Of a stretch of DNA of 64,000 nucleotides, positions 45,674 through 54,540 are shown piece after piece. The notes beneath the pieces are model-generated. The model ran no database searches and had not been told where the DNA came from. It was given only the letters and a program-made list of their open reading frames with translations. How positions within the stretch are numbered: the first letter of the stretch is position 1; every line of letters starts with the position of its first letter. Source of the DNA: Phyllobacterium zundukense (GTDB lineage: Bacteria > Pseudomonadota > Alphaproteobacteria > Rhizobiales > Rhizobiaceae); NCBI RefSeq assembly GCF_002764115.1, contig NZ_CP017940.1, positions 1,586,501-1,650,500 of the forward strand, read 5' to 3'. A program made the position numbers and the translations under genes.

Positions 45674-47263
45674 ATGTCAAAAGAACTCGATTATCTAAGC
45701 CGCAAGGTCGCACTTGGACATTTGTCCCGCCGCGATTTTCTTGGCCGTGCCGCTGCTCTGGGCGTCACCACGGTCTTCGCCAATTCCCTATTGTCCAGTG
45801 CTGCACTCGCGGAAGGTCCGGTCAAGGGCGGTACGCTGAAAGCCGGTATGACTGGCGGTGCTTCCACGGATAGCCTTGATCCGGCAAGCTGGCAAAGCCA
45901 GGTTCCTTACAAGTTCGGCCGGCAATGGGGTGAACAACTGGTTGAAATCCAGCCCGATGGCAAGCTTGAGCCGAAGCTCGCCGAAGAGTGGGGTTCGTCG
46001 GACGATGCCAAAATCTGGACGTTCAAGATCCGCAAGGGTGTTCAGTTCCATGACGGCAAGGAGATGACGCCGGACGATGTCGTCGCCACGATGGAACGCC
46101 ATTCCGATGCGAATTCGAAATCCGGTGCTCTCGGTATCATGGGCGGTATCGCCAATGTGAAGAAGGATGGCGATACCGTTGTCTTCACATTGAAAGAAGC
46201 CAATGCCGATCTGCCCTTCCTCATGGATGACTACCATTTGATGATCCAGCCGAATGGCGGCAAGGACAAACCGGCGGCAGGTATCGGTACGGGCCCGTAC
46301 AAGGTTGTGACCGAAGAGCCGGGCGTGCGCCATATCGGTGAAAAGTTCGCCAATTACTGGAATGGCGACAAGCGTGGCCATGCCGACCAGATCGAAATCA
46401 TTGTCATCAATGACTCCACCGCCCGTACCGCCGCGCTGCAGTCCGGTCAGGTACACATGATCAATCGCGTTGAGCCGAAGATTGTCGATCTCGTCAAACG
46501 CGTTCCGGGAGTTACGATTCAGAACGTTGCGGGCAAAGGCCACTACGTGTTCATTGCTCATTGCAACACCGCACCGTTCGACAACAATGACCTGCGTCTT
46601 GCATTGAAATACGCCATGAACCGGGAAGAAATGGTCAAGACGATCCTGCGCGGCTACGGCTCTATCGGTAATGATTTCCCGATCAACAAAGCGTATCCGC
46701 TGTTCTCGGACGACGTCGAACAGCGCACCTATGATCCTGACAAGGCTGCCTTCCACTTCAAGAAATCCGGCCACGATGGTCCAGTCCTGCTGCGCACATC
46801 AGACGTTGCATTCCCGGGTGCTGTTGACGCCGCACAGCTTTATCAGCAGAGCGCTGCAAAGGCCGGCATTCAGATTGAGGTAAAGCGCGAGCCGGGTGAT
46901 GGCTATTTCACGGAGGTATGGAACAAGCAGCCGTTCTCCACATCCTATTGGGGAGGACGACCGACCCAGGATCAAATGTACTCGACCGCATATCTCTCGA
47001 CTGCAGACTGGAATGATACGAAATTCTTCAACGAGAAATTCGACAAGATGCTGATCACGGCACGCGGCGAACTCGATGAAGCCAAGCGCAAGCAGATGTA
47101 TCGCGACATGGCAATGATCGTCCGCGACGAAGGCGGCGTCATTGTTCCGATGTTCAATGACTTCATCGATGCGACCAGCGCCAAAGTTGGCGGTTGGGTA
47201 CCGGACGGCAATCAGGAGATGAGCGGCGGCTATGCGCTGTCGCGCTGCTGGTTGAACGCGTAA
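45674..47263 (+). CDS. Dipeptide/oligopeptide-type ABC transporter substrate-binding protein
   Basis: A 529-residue binding protein with a twin-arginine signal, LSRRDFLGRAAALGVTT (about residues 18-35). ATG 45674 follows AAAGGGGAATGG. The SBP_bac_5 domain has GGTLKAGMTGG, WTFKIRKGVQFHDGKEMTPDDV and LRLALKYAMNREEMV. Solutes of this family include peptides, opines, glutathione and nickel complexes. It is the first gene of a four-gene operon with DppB, DppC and a fused ATPase. The hydrolase gene 128 bp upstream may be part of the same system. Confidence 0.85.
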   Translation: MSKELDYLSRKVALGHLSRRDFLGRAAALGVTTVFANSLLSSAALAEGPVKGGTLKAGMTGGASTDSLDPASWQSQVPYKFGRQWGEQLVEIQPDGKLEPKLAEEWGSSDDAKIWTFKIRKGVQFHDGKEMTPDDVVATMERHSDANSKSGALGIMGGIANVKKDGDTVVFTLKEANADLPFLMDDYHLMIQPNGGKDKPAAGIGTGPYKVVTEEPGVRHIGEKFANYWNGDKRGHADQIEIIVINDSTARTAALQSGQVHMINRVEPKIVDLVKRVPGVTIQNVAGKGHYVFIAHCNTAPFDNNDLRLALKYAMNREEMVKTILRGYGSIGNDFPINKAYPLFSDDVEQRTYDPDKAAFHFKKSGHDGPVLLRTSDVAFPGAVDAAQLYQQSAAKAGIQIEVKREPGDGYFTEVWNKQPFSTSYWGGRPTQDQMYSTAYLSTADWNDTKFFNEKFDKMLITARGELDEAKRKQMYRDMAMIVRDEGGVIVPMFNDFIDATSAKVGGWVPDGNQEMSGGYALSRCWLNA

Positions 47264-47276
47264 GCGGTCCGGGCGG

Positions 47277-48236
47277 ATGAGTGCACCTGTCCTGAAACTG
47301 GTGGCCCAGCGCATTGCGATGGGCCTCCTTCTCCTCCTTGCGGTCTCTGTGCTGATATTTGTTGGCACGCAGATTTTGCCCGGAGACGTTGCGCAATCCA
47401 TTCTCGGGCAGTCCGCCACGCCGCAGGCGCTTGAAAACCTGCGGCGTGATCTGGGACTGAACGATCCGGCCTATATCCGCTATCTGCGTTGGCTTGGCGG
47501 CATCTTGACCGGAGACCTGGGGACGGCTCTGTCCAGCGGTCAAGATATTGCCACTTCGCTGAAGGGACGGCTGTGGAACACGCTGTTTCTTGCCTCTGCG
47601 GCAGCGCTGGTTTCCATACCGCTGGCGATCGGTTTAGGATTGCTGGCGGTGCGCTATCGCAACGGTTTCGTGGACAAGCTCATTTCCGGCCTTGGTCTCG
47701 CTTCAACATCCTTGCCGGAGTTTTTCACGGGCTATCTGCTGATCTACTTCGTCGCTGTGCGGCTGCAATGGTTCCCGAGTGTCTCTACGGTTTATGACGA
47801 CATGCCGCTCGGTGAAAGGCTGAGCGCCATCGCCCTGCCGGTGACGGTACTAACCCTGGTCGTTCTGGCACATATGATGCGTATGACAAGGGCGGCAATC
47901 CTCAATGTGATGCAGTCGGCCTACATCGAAACGGCGGAGCTGAAAGGGCTTTCGCCTCTGCAAATCATCACTCGCCACGCATTCCCCAATGCGATCGCTC
48001 CGATCGTCAATGTGGTCATGCTCAATCTCGCCTTTCTGGTCGTTGGCGTCGTCGTGGTGGAAGTTATCTTTGTCTACCCCGGCATGGGCCAATATCTGGT
48101 CGATCACGTGGCCAAGCGCGACGTTCCCGTCGTACAGGCTTGCGGGCTGGTTTTCGCGGCTGTCTATATCAGCCTCAATATTGTTGCTGACATCGTGGCG
48201 ATTGTTTCCAATCCCCGCCTCAGACATCCGAAGTGA
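47277..48236 (+). CDS. Peptide-type ABC transporter permease (DppB-like)
   Basis: A 319-residue permease starting MSAPVLKLVAQRIAMGLLLL. It has LPGDVAQSILG near residue 35, RDLGLNDPAYIRYLRWL, then about six helices including FLASAAALVSIPLAIGLGLL. The EAA-type loop is around YIETAELKGLSPLQIITRHAFP. The extracytoplasmic segment between the first two helices is typical of DppB/OppB. It begins 13 bp after the binding-protein gene. Confidence 0.9.
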   Translation: MSAPVLKLVAQRIAMGLLLLLAVSVLIFVGTQILPGDVAQSILGQSATPQALENLRRDLGLNDPAYIRYLRWLGGILTGDLGTALSSGQDIATSLKGRLWNTLFLASAAALVSIPLAIGLGLLAVRYRNGFVDKLISGLGLASTSLPEFFTGYLLIYFVAVRLQWFPSVSTVYDDMPLGERLSAIALPVTVLTLVVLAHMMRMTRAAILNVMQSAYIETAELKGLSPLQIITRHAFPNAIAPIVNVVMLNLAFLVVGVVVVEVIFVYPGMGQYLVDHVAKRDVPVVQACGLVFAAVYISLNIVADIVAIVSNPRLRHPK

Positions 48237-48245
48237 GGCCGCGCC

Positions 48246-49070
48246 ATGCTGAATGTTAAGAATATTCCCATCAGTGCGTGGATCGGTCTGATTATTACAG
48301 CGGTCTTTCTATTCGCGGCGATTTTTGCTCCCTGGGTCGCACCATACTCTGTGGGTGAAACGGTTGGTGACGTCTGGGAACCCATGTCGGCAAAATACTT
48401 GCTCGGTACGGATAATCTCGGGCGTGACCTGCTCTCCAGAATGATTTATGGGGCGCGGATCACGATTTTCATTGCGGCGATGGCCACGGCACTCTCCTTC
48501 ATTCTGGGCTCCGTGCTTGGCTTTGCCGCAGCGGTGATCGGTGGCTGGCTCGATCAGCTGATGTCGCGCTTTGTAGATTTGATCATGGCCATTCCGACGC
48601 TGATCTTTGCGCTGGTGGTTCTTTCGGTGCTTCCGGCCAATGTCATCACACTGATACTGGTCATGGGCTTGCTGGATGCTACCCGCGTCTACCGCCTGGC
48701 ACGGGCGGTCGCCGTCGATATCAACGTTATGGATTTCGTCGAGGCGGCAAAGCTGCGCGGCGAGGGCAAGATTTGGATCATTTTCCGCGAGATCCTTCCC
48801 AACGCACTGACTCCGCTGATCGCCGAACTCGGCCTGAGGTTCATCTTCGCCGTGCTTTTCCTTTCGGCACTCTCGTTTCTCGGTCTTGGTGTGCAGCCGC
48901 CGGACGCGGACTGGGGTGGCATGGTCAAGGAAAACAAGGAAGGCATCGTCTTTGGCATCCCGGCAGCGCTCATTCCCGCTGCGGCAATTGCCGTCCTCGC
49001 GATTTCCGTCAATCTGGTCGCTGACTGGATACTGAACCGTACCACCAGCCTAAAGGGAGGGCGCGGCTAA
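48246..49070 (+). CDS. Peptide-type ABC transporter permease (DppC-like)
   Basis: A 274-residue permease with six helices; it contains LLGTDNLGRDLLSRMIYGARI, the hallmark of DppC/OppC proteins, and the EAA-type loop VDFVEAAKLRGEGKIWIIFREIL-like segment (about residues 160-182). The C-terminal GLGVQPPDADWGGMVKE is equally diagnostic. It lies 9 bp after DppB, and its stop overlaps the start of the fused ATPase gene. Confidence 0.9.
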   Translation: MLNVKNIPISAWIGLIITAVFLFAAIFAPWVAPYSVGETVGDVWEPMSAKYLLGTDNLGRDLLSRMIYGARITIFIAAMATALSFILGSVLGFAAAVIGGWLDQLMSRFVDLIMAIPTLIFALVVLSVLPANVITLILVMGLLDATRVYRLARAVAVDINVMDFVEAAKLRGEGKIWIIFREILPNALTPLIAELGLRFIFAVLFLSALSFLGLGVQPPDADWGGMVKENKEGIVFGIPAALIPAAAIAVLAISVNLVADWILNRTTSLKGGRG

Positions 49071-50728
49071 TGGCCAAACGTCCAGTAGACAGATCCGGCC
49101 TTCTGCTCGACATTCGCAATTTGCGCATCGAGGCAACCAGCTATCCGCCGGGGGAACCGCCGCGCAACGTTGTCATCGTGGATAATGTGTCGGTCAAGCT
49201 CGAACGCGGCAAGGTTCTCGGTCTGATCGGCGAATCCGGCGCAGGCAAATCGACTATCGGTCTTTCGAGCATGTGTTACGGGCGCGGCGGCGTGCGTATC
49301 ACCGGCGGCGAAGTCGTGCTCAATGGGCGCGATCTCCTCAAAGGCGGCCCTGGCCTTCTGCGTCAGGTTCGTGGACGGGAAGTGTGCTATGTCGCTCAAT
49401 CCGCGGCGGCAGCGTTCAACCCGGCGCGCAAGCTCATGGACCAGGTGATCGAAGCAGCGCTGCTGCACAAGATCTGTACAAAGGCGCAAGCGGAGAAACG
49501 CGCGGTTGGCCTGTTCAAGAAACTGGGTTTGCCTAACCCGGATACGTTCGGTGAGCGCTATCCGCACCAGGTGTCGGGCGGGCAGTTGCAGCGCGCCATG
49601 ACGGCCATGGCGCTATGTTCCGAACCGGACTTGATCGTGTTTGACGAGCCAACGACGGCGCTGGACGTGACGACGCAAATTGACGTGCTCGCCTCGATCA
49701 AGGATGCAATTCGCGATACCAATGTTGCAGCGCTCTATATTACCCACGACCTCGCGGTCGTTGCACAGGTGGCGGACGACATTATCGTGCTGCGACACGG
49801 CAAGCAGGTCGAATATGGTCACACGCACCAGATCATCAAGGCGCCACGGCAGGAATACACCAACCAACTCGTCTCGGTGCATCATATTCCGCATGTGGAG
49901 AACAACCCGGCTGATGCGCCGATCCTTTCCGTGAAGAATGTCACGGCGGCGTATGGCGGTGGCCTGGTTAGGGTGCTGAAGAATGTCTCGGTGGATATTC
50001 ACCTCGGCCAGACGCTGGCTGTCGTTGGAGAGTCCGGTTCGGGCAAATCTACGTTGGCCCGCGCGATTACCGGGCTGCTGCCGCCGATGGAGGGGGCGAT
50101 CACGTTTGACGGGCGGACATTGTCGCCGCGCCTTGCCAACCGTACGCGCAATGATCTGCGCGAATTGCAGATGATCTACCAGATGGCCGACACGGCGATG
50201 AACCCGCGCCAGACGATCGGCACCATCATTGGCCGGCCGCTGGAGTTCTATTTTGGCATGAGGGGAAAGCAGCGCGACGCCCGCATCGCCGAACTTCTTG
50301 AGAAGATCGAAATGGGTAAGGGGTTTGCCGACCGTTACCCCGCCGAACTTTCGGGTGGGCAGAAGCAGCGTGTCTGCATCGCGCGCGCTTTGGCCGCGAA
50401 GCCCAAACTCATCATTTGCGACGAGGTAACCAGTGCGCTCGATCCGCTCGTGGCGGACGGCATTCTCAAACTGCTTCTGGATTTGCAGAAGGATGAGAAT
50501 GTGGCGTACCTCTTTATCACCCATGATCTCGCTACTGTAAAATCAATCGCAGACTCCATTGCGGTCATGTATCGCGGTGAAGTGGTGCGCTACGGCCCGA
50601 AGTCGGAAGTACTGAAGCCGCCATTCGACGATTACACGGACTTGCTACTGTCGTCCGTGCCGGAAATGGAACTTGGCTGGCTGGAGGAAACCATGAAGAA
50701 CCGGCGCATGGCCAGCGCCGGGAACTAG
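49070..50728 (+). CDS. Fused dual-ATPase of a peptide-type ABC transporter (DppD-DppF-like)
   Basis: A 552-residue protein with two complete ABC ATPase domains. First domain: Walker A GESGAGKST (about residue 55), signature VSGGQLQRA, Walker B LIVFDEPTTALD. Second domain: Walker A GESGSGKST (about residue 325), signature LSGGQKQRV, Walker B LIICDEVTSALD. Note the DEV in the second Walker B where DEP is commoner. Fusions of this type (as in GsiA and YejF) energise Dpp/Opp-like importers. Start shares one base with the DppC stop. Its stop overlaps the convergent hydrolase gene stop at the CTAG palindrome. Confidence 0.9.
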   Translation: MAKRPVDRSGLLLDIRNLRIEATSYPPGEPPRNVVIVDNVSVKLERGKVLGLIGESGAGKSTIGLSSMCYGRGGVRITGGEVVLNGRDLLKGGPGLLRQVRGREVCYVAQSAAAAFNPARKLMDQVIEAALLHKICTKAQAEKRAVGLFKKLGLPNPDTFGERYPHQVSGGQLQRAMTAMALCSEPDLIVFDEPTTALDVTTQIDVLASIKDAIRDTNVAALYITHDLAVVAQVADDIIVLRHGKQVEYGHTHQIIKAPRQEYTNQLVSVHHIPHVENNPADAPILSVKNVTAAYGGGLVRVLKNVSVDIHLGQTLAVVGESGSGKSTLARAITGLLPPMEGAITFDGRTLSPRLANRTRNDLRELQMIYQMADTAMNPRQTIGTIIGRPLEFYFGMRGKQRDARIAELLEKIEMGKGFADRYPAELSGGQKQRVCIARALAAKPKLIICDEVTSALDPLVADGILKLLLDLQKDENVAYLFITHDLATVKSIADSIAVMYRGEVVRYGPKSEVLKPPFDDYTDLLLSSVPEMELGWLEETMKNRRMASAGN

Positions 50729-51675
50729 AGCTGGCCCGGCCAGCGGCCCTGGCCGAGCAGATGCACCGCCGCCGTGATGCGCCGGAAGCTTGCACGGGCG
50801 CGCTCGACGCTATGACGAGCGCGCAGATAGGCATGTACGAGACCCGGCTCGTTGTTCCAGATCGCCTTGCCGCCCGCTGCCAGAATCTTGTCCCGATAGT
50901 GCCGGCCATCGTCCGACAATGGATCGCATTCGGCGGAGATGATGATGGTGTCCGGCAATCCGCTGAAATCCGTGGCATTTAGGGGGGCAAAACGCGGGTC
51001 GGTCGACCAATTGAATCCGCCACCCCTGAGGTTGGCGTAGTAGAGCGTATCACGCGTCGTCAGCATCGGCGCTTCCGCATGGGTCAGGTAAGAACCCTGA
51101 TCGGCTGCTCCGCCGAGGCCGGGATAAATGAGAACCTGACCAATTGGGGCACGATCGTGAAGGCGCACATGATGCGAAACGGCAGCTGCGAGATTACCCC
51201 CGGCGCTATCGCCACAGAGAACAAGGGGCAGATCAGAGGTTGATGCCACATATTCGAAAGCTGCAAGACAATCCCTGAAGGCGGCCGGATGCAAATGTTC
51301 GGGCGCGAGCCTGTAATCTACCGAGATGATCCGAAACCCGGTCGCCTCGCAGAACTCTGCGCAAACGTCGTCATGGCTATCGAGCCCACCGACGACGAAT
51401 CCTCCGCCGTGGAAATAAAGGCAGACAGCTTCCGGATCGCTGTCGCGCTTTTCGTAGATACGGATCGGTATCTTACGGTCACGTGCATCGATAAAACGAT
51501 CAGCCGACGACACCGATTCCGGATAGCCGGCGAAGAATGCCCGGCACATGGTGTTGTAAACGTCGCGCTGCTGCTCCACCGAAAGATTGACCGCATCGGG
51601 CGGATAGAAACTGTTGGTACGTTCTATGAACGCCCAAGTTTCCTCGTCGATTAGAACCGAATAGTCTGTCGTCAT
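50725..51675 (-). CDS. HSL-type alpha/beta hydrolase, candidate acylcarnitine esterase (HocS-like role)
   Basis: A 316-residue esterase of the hormone-sensitive-lipase group. Oxyanion motif YFHGGGFVVGG (about residue 90), nucleophile GDSAGG (Ser about 160), acid in SAECDPLSDDG and His in PGLVHAYL complete the triad. It is the last gene of the carnitine operon, overlapping the caiD stop. In Pseudomonas a hydrolase in the carnitine operon (HocS) releases carnitine from short-chain O-acylcarnitines; position and family make the same role likely here. That is inference, as HSL-type enzymes accept many esters. Confidence 0.72.
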   Translation of the reverse strand: MTTDYSVLIDEETWAFIERTNSFYPPDAVNLSVEQQRDVYNTMCRAFFAGYPESVSSADRFIDARDRKIPIRIYEKRDSDPEAVCLYFHGGGFVVGGLDSHDDVCAEFCEATGFRIISVDYRLAPEHLHPAAFRDCLAAFEYVASTSDLPLVLCGDSAGGNLAAAVSHHVRLHDRAPIGQVLIYPGLGGAADQGSYLTHAEAPMLTTRDTLYYANLRGGGFNWSTDPRFAPLNATDFSGLPDTIIISAECDPLSDDGRHYRDKILAAGGKAIWNNEPGLVHAYLRARHSVERARASFRRITAAVHLLGQGRWPGQL

Positions 51676-52454
51676 TTTCCCTTCCACACCGGGTCACGCT
51701 TTTCCGCGAAGGCTCTGAAGCCTTCCTGCCCATCTTCAGAGGCGTAGAGCGTATCCACAGTACGGAATTTGCGCTTGGTAATCCAGTTCATGGCGTCCTG
51801 GAAACCCATGCTTTCGGCCTCGCGGGCCACTTCCTTGATAGCGGCGAAAACCAATGGCGGGCCACTTTCCAGCATGCGCGCGATCTCCCAGACCCGCTCC
51901 ATCAGCTTGTCTTTTGGAAGCACCTCGTTGACCAGGCCCCAGCGGTGCGCCTCGGCAACGTCCATCCAGCGCCCGGTCAGGAGCAAGTCCATGGCGACAT
52001 GATAAGGGATGCGCTTGGGCAGCTTTACCGTTGCCGCATCGGCGAGGGTTCCGGCGCGGATTTCCGGCAGGGCGAAGCTCGAATGATCGGAGGCATAGAT
52101 GAGATCGCAGGAGAGGGCGAGTTCGAATCCGCCGCCGACCGCCATGCCATTGACCGCAGCAATTACCGGCTTGTTGAGATCCCGCAGTTCCTGCAAGCCG
52201 CCAAAGCCGCCGACGCCGTAGTCGCCGTCGACCGCGTCGCCACCTGCGGCCGCCTTGAGGTCCCAGCCGGCGCAGAAGAACTTGTCGCCTTCGGTCTGGA
52301 CGATGGCGACACGCAACTCGGGATCGTCGCGGAATTTCCTGAATGTCTCTCCCATCAGCCGGCTTGTCATCAGGTCGATGGCATTGGCCTTCGGCCGATC
52401 CAGCGTGACTTCGAGAATACCGCCTTCGCGCCGCGTCCTGATAACCTCAGTCAT
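51672..52454 (-). CDS. caiD: Crotonobetainyl-CoA hydratase (carnitinyl-CoA dehydratase)
   Basis: A 260-residue enoyl-CoA hydratase/isomerase-family protein closely resembling E. coli CaiD in motifs recalled from memory: EVTLDRPKANAID, FFCAGWDLKAAA, DLNKPVIAAVNGMAVGGGFELAL and the C-terminal AEKRDPVWKGK. The oxyanion-hole Gly and second active-site region are intact. It hydrates crotonobetainyl-CoA to carnitinyl-CoA. Start overlaps the stop of the acyl-CoA synthetase gene (52451-52454). E. coli cai genes run an anaerobic reduction; here the neighbours imply the oxidative direction toward carnitine. Confidence 0.85.
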   Translation of the reverse strand: MTEVIRTRREGGILEVTLDRPKANAIDLMTSRLMGETFRKFRDDPELRVAIVQTEGDKFFCAGWDLKAAAGGDAVDGDYGVGGFGGLQELRDLNKPVIAAVNGMAVGGGFELALSCDLIYASDHSSFALPEIRAGTLADAATVKLPKRIPYHVAMDLLLTGRWMDVAEAHRWGLVNEVLPKDKLMERVWEIARMLESGPPLVFAAIKEVAREAESMGFQDAMNWITKRKFRTVDTLYASEDGQEGFRAFAEKRDPVWKGK

Positions 52455-54529
52455 TTCAGCTCTCCCTTTGTCACCAGCAGCGCATCGGCAATCCAAGCGC
52501 CTTGTCCCACGCCACAGACCAGCAGCGGGTTGATATCGAGTTCGGCAATCCTGCCGGTATTGGCCACAGCGAATGCGGCGATGCCCATGATCGCGTCCAG
52601 CGCAGCATCAAGATCGGCCTTCTGCTTGCCACGGTAGCCGTCGAGAAGCGGGAACATACGCAGCGCGCGCAGCGCGGCCTCGGTGTCCTCACGGCTCGAA
52701 GGCAGGAGCATCGTCGCGGTATCCTGCAACAATTCCACGAGAACGCCGCCTGTGCCAAGTGTCATGACCGGGCCAAACTGCGGGTCGTCGACAATGCCGA
52801 CGATGAGTTCGGCAATCGCACCTGTTACCATCCGCTCTACATACAAACCGGAACCAAGACCGACTAGATCATCAGCAGCGGATTTGATGGCGGTAGCATC
52901 TTTCAGGTTGAGGCGTACTGCGTTGTGCTCGGATTTGTGTGCAATACCCAGCGCCTTGAGCGCGACCGGATAGCCAAGGTGTTCGGCAATCGCGACTGCC
53001 TCATCGGAAGTTGTGCAGCGGCGCCCATCGGGAACGGGCAGACCAGCCTTTTTGAGAATGGCCTTGGCTTTCGCTTCGTCGGGTGTATTTGCATCGGCGG
53101 TTGGAGCCTGTTCGGCTGCCGCGACCGCAGAACCTAATGGCTTCCTCCATGCCTTGCCAATGACGGCCGCTGCTTCTGCTGCATCGAAAGCTTCGGTAAT
53201 ACCGCAGAGCGGCGCAATGCCTTTTTCCATTAGGCCGGCCATGTATTCTTCCGGGATATTCTCCGGTATCGACGCGACAATGGCCCCTTTGGCCTTGTTG
53301 GTTTTCAACGCACTTTCAAAGCCACGAACAGTTGACCACCAATCGACATCCGAGCAACGGTCCTTGCGTGGGAAATCCAGAACAAGATAGCTGAGCGCGA
53401 AGCCGCCCGACACCATGGCAGTGAAAGTCTCGGTCAGCGCCGGCTCGTTGTTCCAGATGAAGGTGTGGTAATCCAGCGGGTTGGCGACGGCGACCAGCGG
53501 TCCGAGCGTAGACTTCACGCGGGCGCGGTGTTCAGGTGTCAGGGCTGGGAAGGTAACGTCTCGGCCCTCGGCGCTGTCGGCCATAACCGAAGCTTCGCCA
53601 CCGGAACAGCTCATCGAACACAGCGTGTTTCCGTCGAGCGGCCCGTGCACATGCAAAAGCTTCAACGTCTCGAGAAAAGAGGCGATTGAGTTGACGCGCG
53701 CAATGCCGAGGCGTCTCAGGAACGCGTCGGATGCAGCATCCGATCCCGCTAGCGACGCCGTATGCGAAACGGTCGCCGCCCGGGCCTGTGCCGAACGCCC
53801 GACCTTCATGGCAACGACAGGCTTGCCGAGTTCGCGGGCGCGTTTCGCCAAAGCCTCGAACTTCGCGGCTGATTGAAAGGCCTCGATGTGAAGCCCCAAT
53901 GCGGTCACACGCTCGTCCTCGAGCAGCGCGATGGCCATGTCCGGCAGGCCGGTTTGCGCCTGATTGCCGGCGGTCATCACATGGGCAATGGGCAAACCAC
54001 GCGTCTGCATCGTCATGTTGATGGCAATGTTGGAAGATTGCGTGATGATGGCGACGCCGCGCTCATCTGGGCCAAGGCGACGTCCGCCATGCTGGTCGGG
54101 CCAGAGGAGGGCGCCATCGCAATAGTTGATCAGGCCGTAGCAGTTCGGTCCGATGATAGGCATGTCGCCAGCGGCTTCCACAAGCTCTTCCTGCAGGCGC
54201 GCGCCATCCGCGTCATCGGCATCGGCCTCCAGAAAGCCGGAGGCGTAGCATACGGCAACACCAGCGCCAGCTTCACGCAGTTCCCGAACAATGCCGAGCG
54301 TCAGAAAGCGATTGACGCCGACAAAGGCCGCATCGGGACTGCCGGGCAGATCGGCGACGGAGCGGTAAACCTTCAGGCCCAGTATTTCGTCATGTTTGGG
54401 ATGCACCGGCCAGATTTCGCCGGCAAAACCCATTTTCTGGGATTGCTTGATGACTTCGGTGGCCTGAAGACCACCGAAGACAGCTATGGTTTTCGGTCGT
54501 AGCAGACGATCGAGTTTATGCGATGCCAT
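52451..54529 (-). CDS. ADP-forming acyl-CoA synthetase (acetate-CoA ligase-like)
   Basis: A 692-residue NDP-forming acyl-CoA synthetase with the two halves fused: CoA-binding domain (RPKTIAVFGGLQATEV), succinyl-CoA-ligase-like domains (IIGPNCYGLINY; the His-containing ATVSHTASLAGSD loop) and a C-terminal ATP-grasp domain (GYPVALKALGIAHKSEHNAVRLN; GPVMTLGTGGVLVELL). ATG 54529 follows GGAG; the GTG at 54544 is less likely. In a cluster with CaiD and an acyl-CoA dehydrogenase, it is the only enzyme able to make the CoA thioester of gamma-butyrobetaine, crotonobetaine or carnitine. No CaiB or CaiC is present. Confidence 0.82.
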   Translation of the reverse strand: MASHKLDRLLRPKTIAVFGGLQATEVIKQSQKMGFAGEIWPVHPKHDEILGLKVYRSVADLPGSPDAAFVGVNRFLTLGIVRELREAGAGVAVCYASGFLEADADDADGARLQEELVEAAGDMPIIGPNCYGLINYCDGALLWPDQHGGRRLGPDERGVAIITQSSNIAINMTMQTRGLPIAHVMTAGNQAQTGLPDMAIALLEDERVTALGLHIEAFQSAAKFEALAKRARELGKPVVAMKVGRSAQARAATVSHTASLAGSDAASDAFLRRLGIARVNSIASFLETLKLLHVHGPLDGNTLCSMSCSGGEASVMADSAEGRDVTFPALTPEHRARVKSTLGPLVAVANPLDYHTFIWNNEPALTETFTAMVSGGFALSYLVLDFPRKDRCSDVDWWSTVRGFESALKTNKAKGAIVASIPENIPEEYMAGLMEKGIAPLCGITEAFDAAEAAAVIGKAWRKPLGSAVAAAEQAPTADANTPDEAKAKAILKKAGLPVPDGRRCTTSDEAVAIAEHLGYPVALKALGIAHKSEHNAVRLNLKDATAIKSAADDLVGLGSGLYVERMVTGAIAELIVGIVDDPQFGPVMTLGTGGVLVELLQDTATMLLPSSREDTEAALRALRMFPLLDGYRGKQKADLDAALDAIMGIAAFAVANTGRIAELDINPLLVCGVGQGAWIADALLVTKGELK

Positions 54530-54540
54530 CGAATGCTCCG

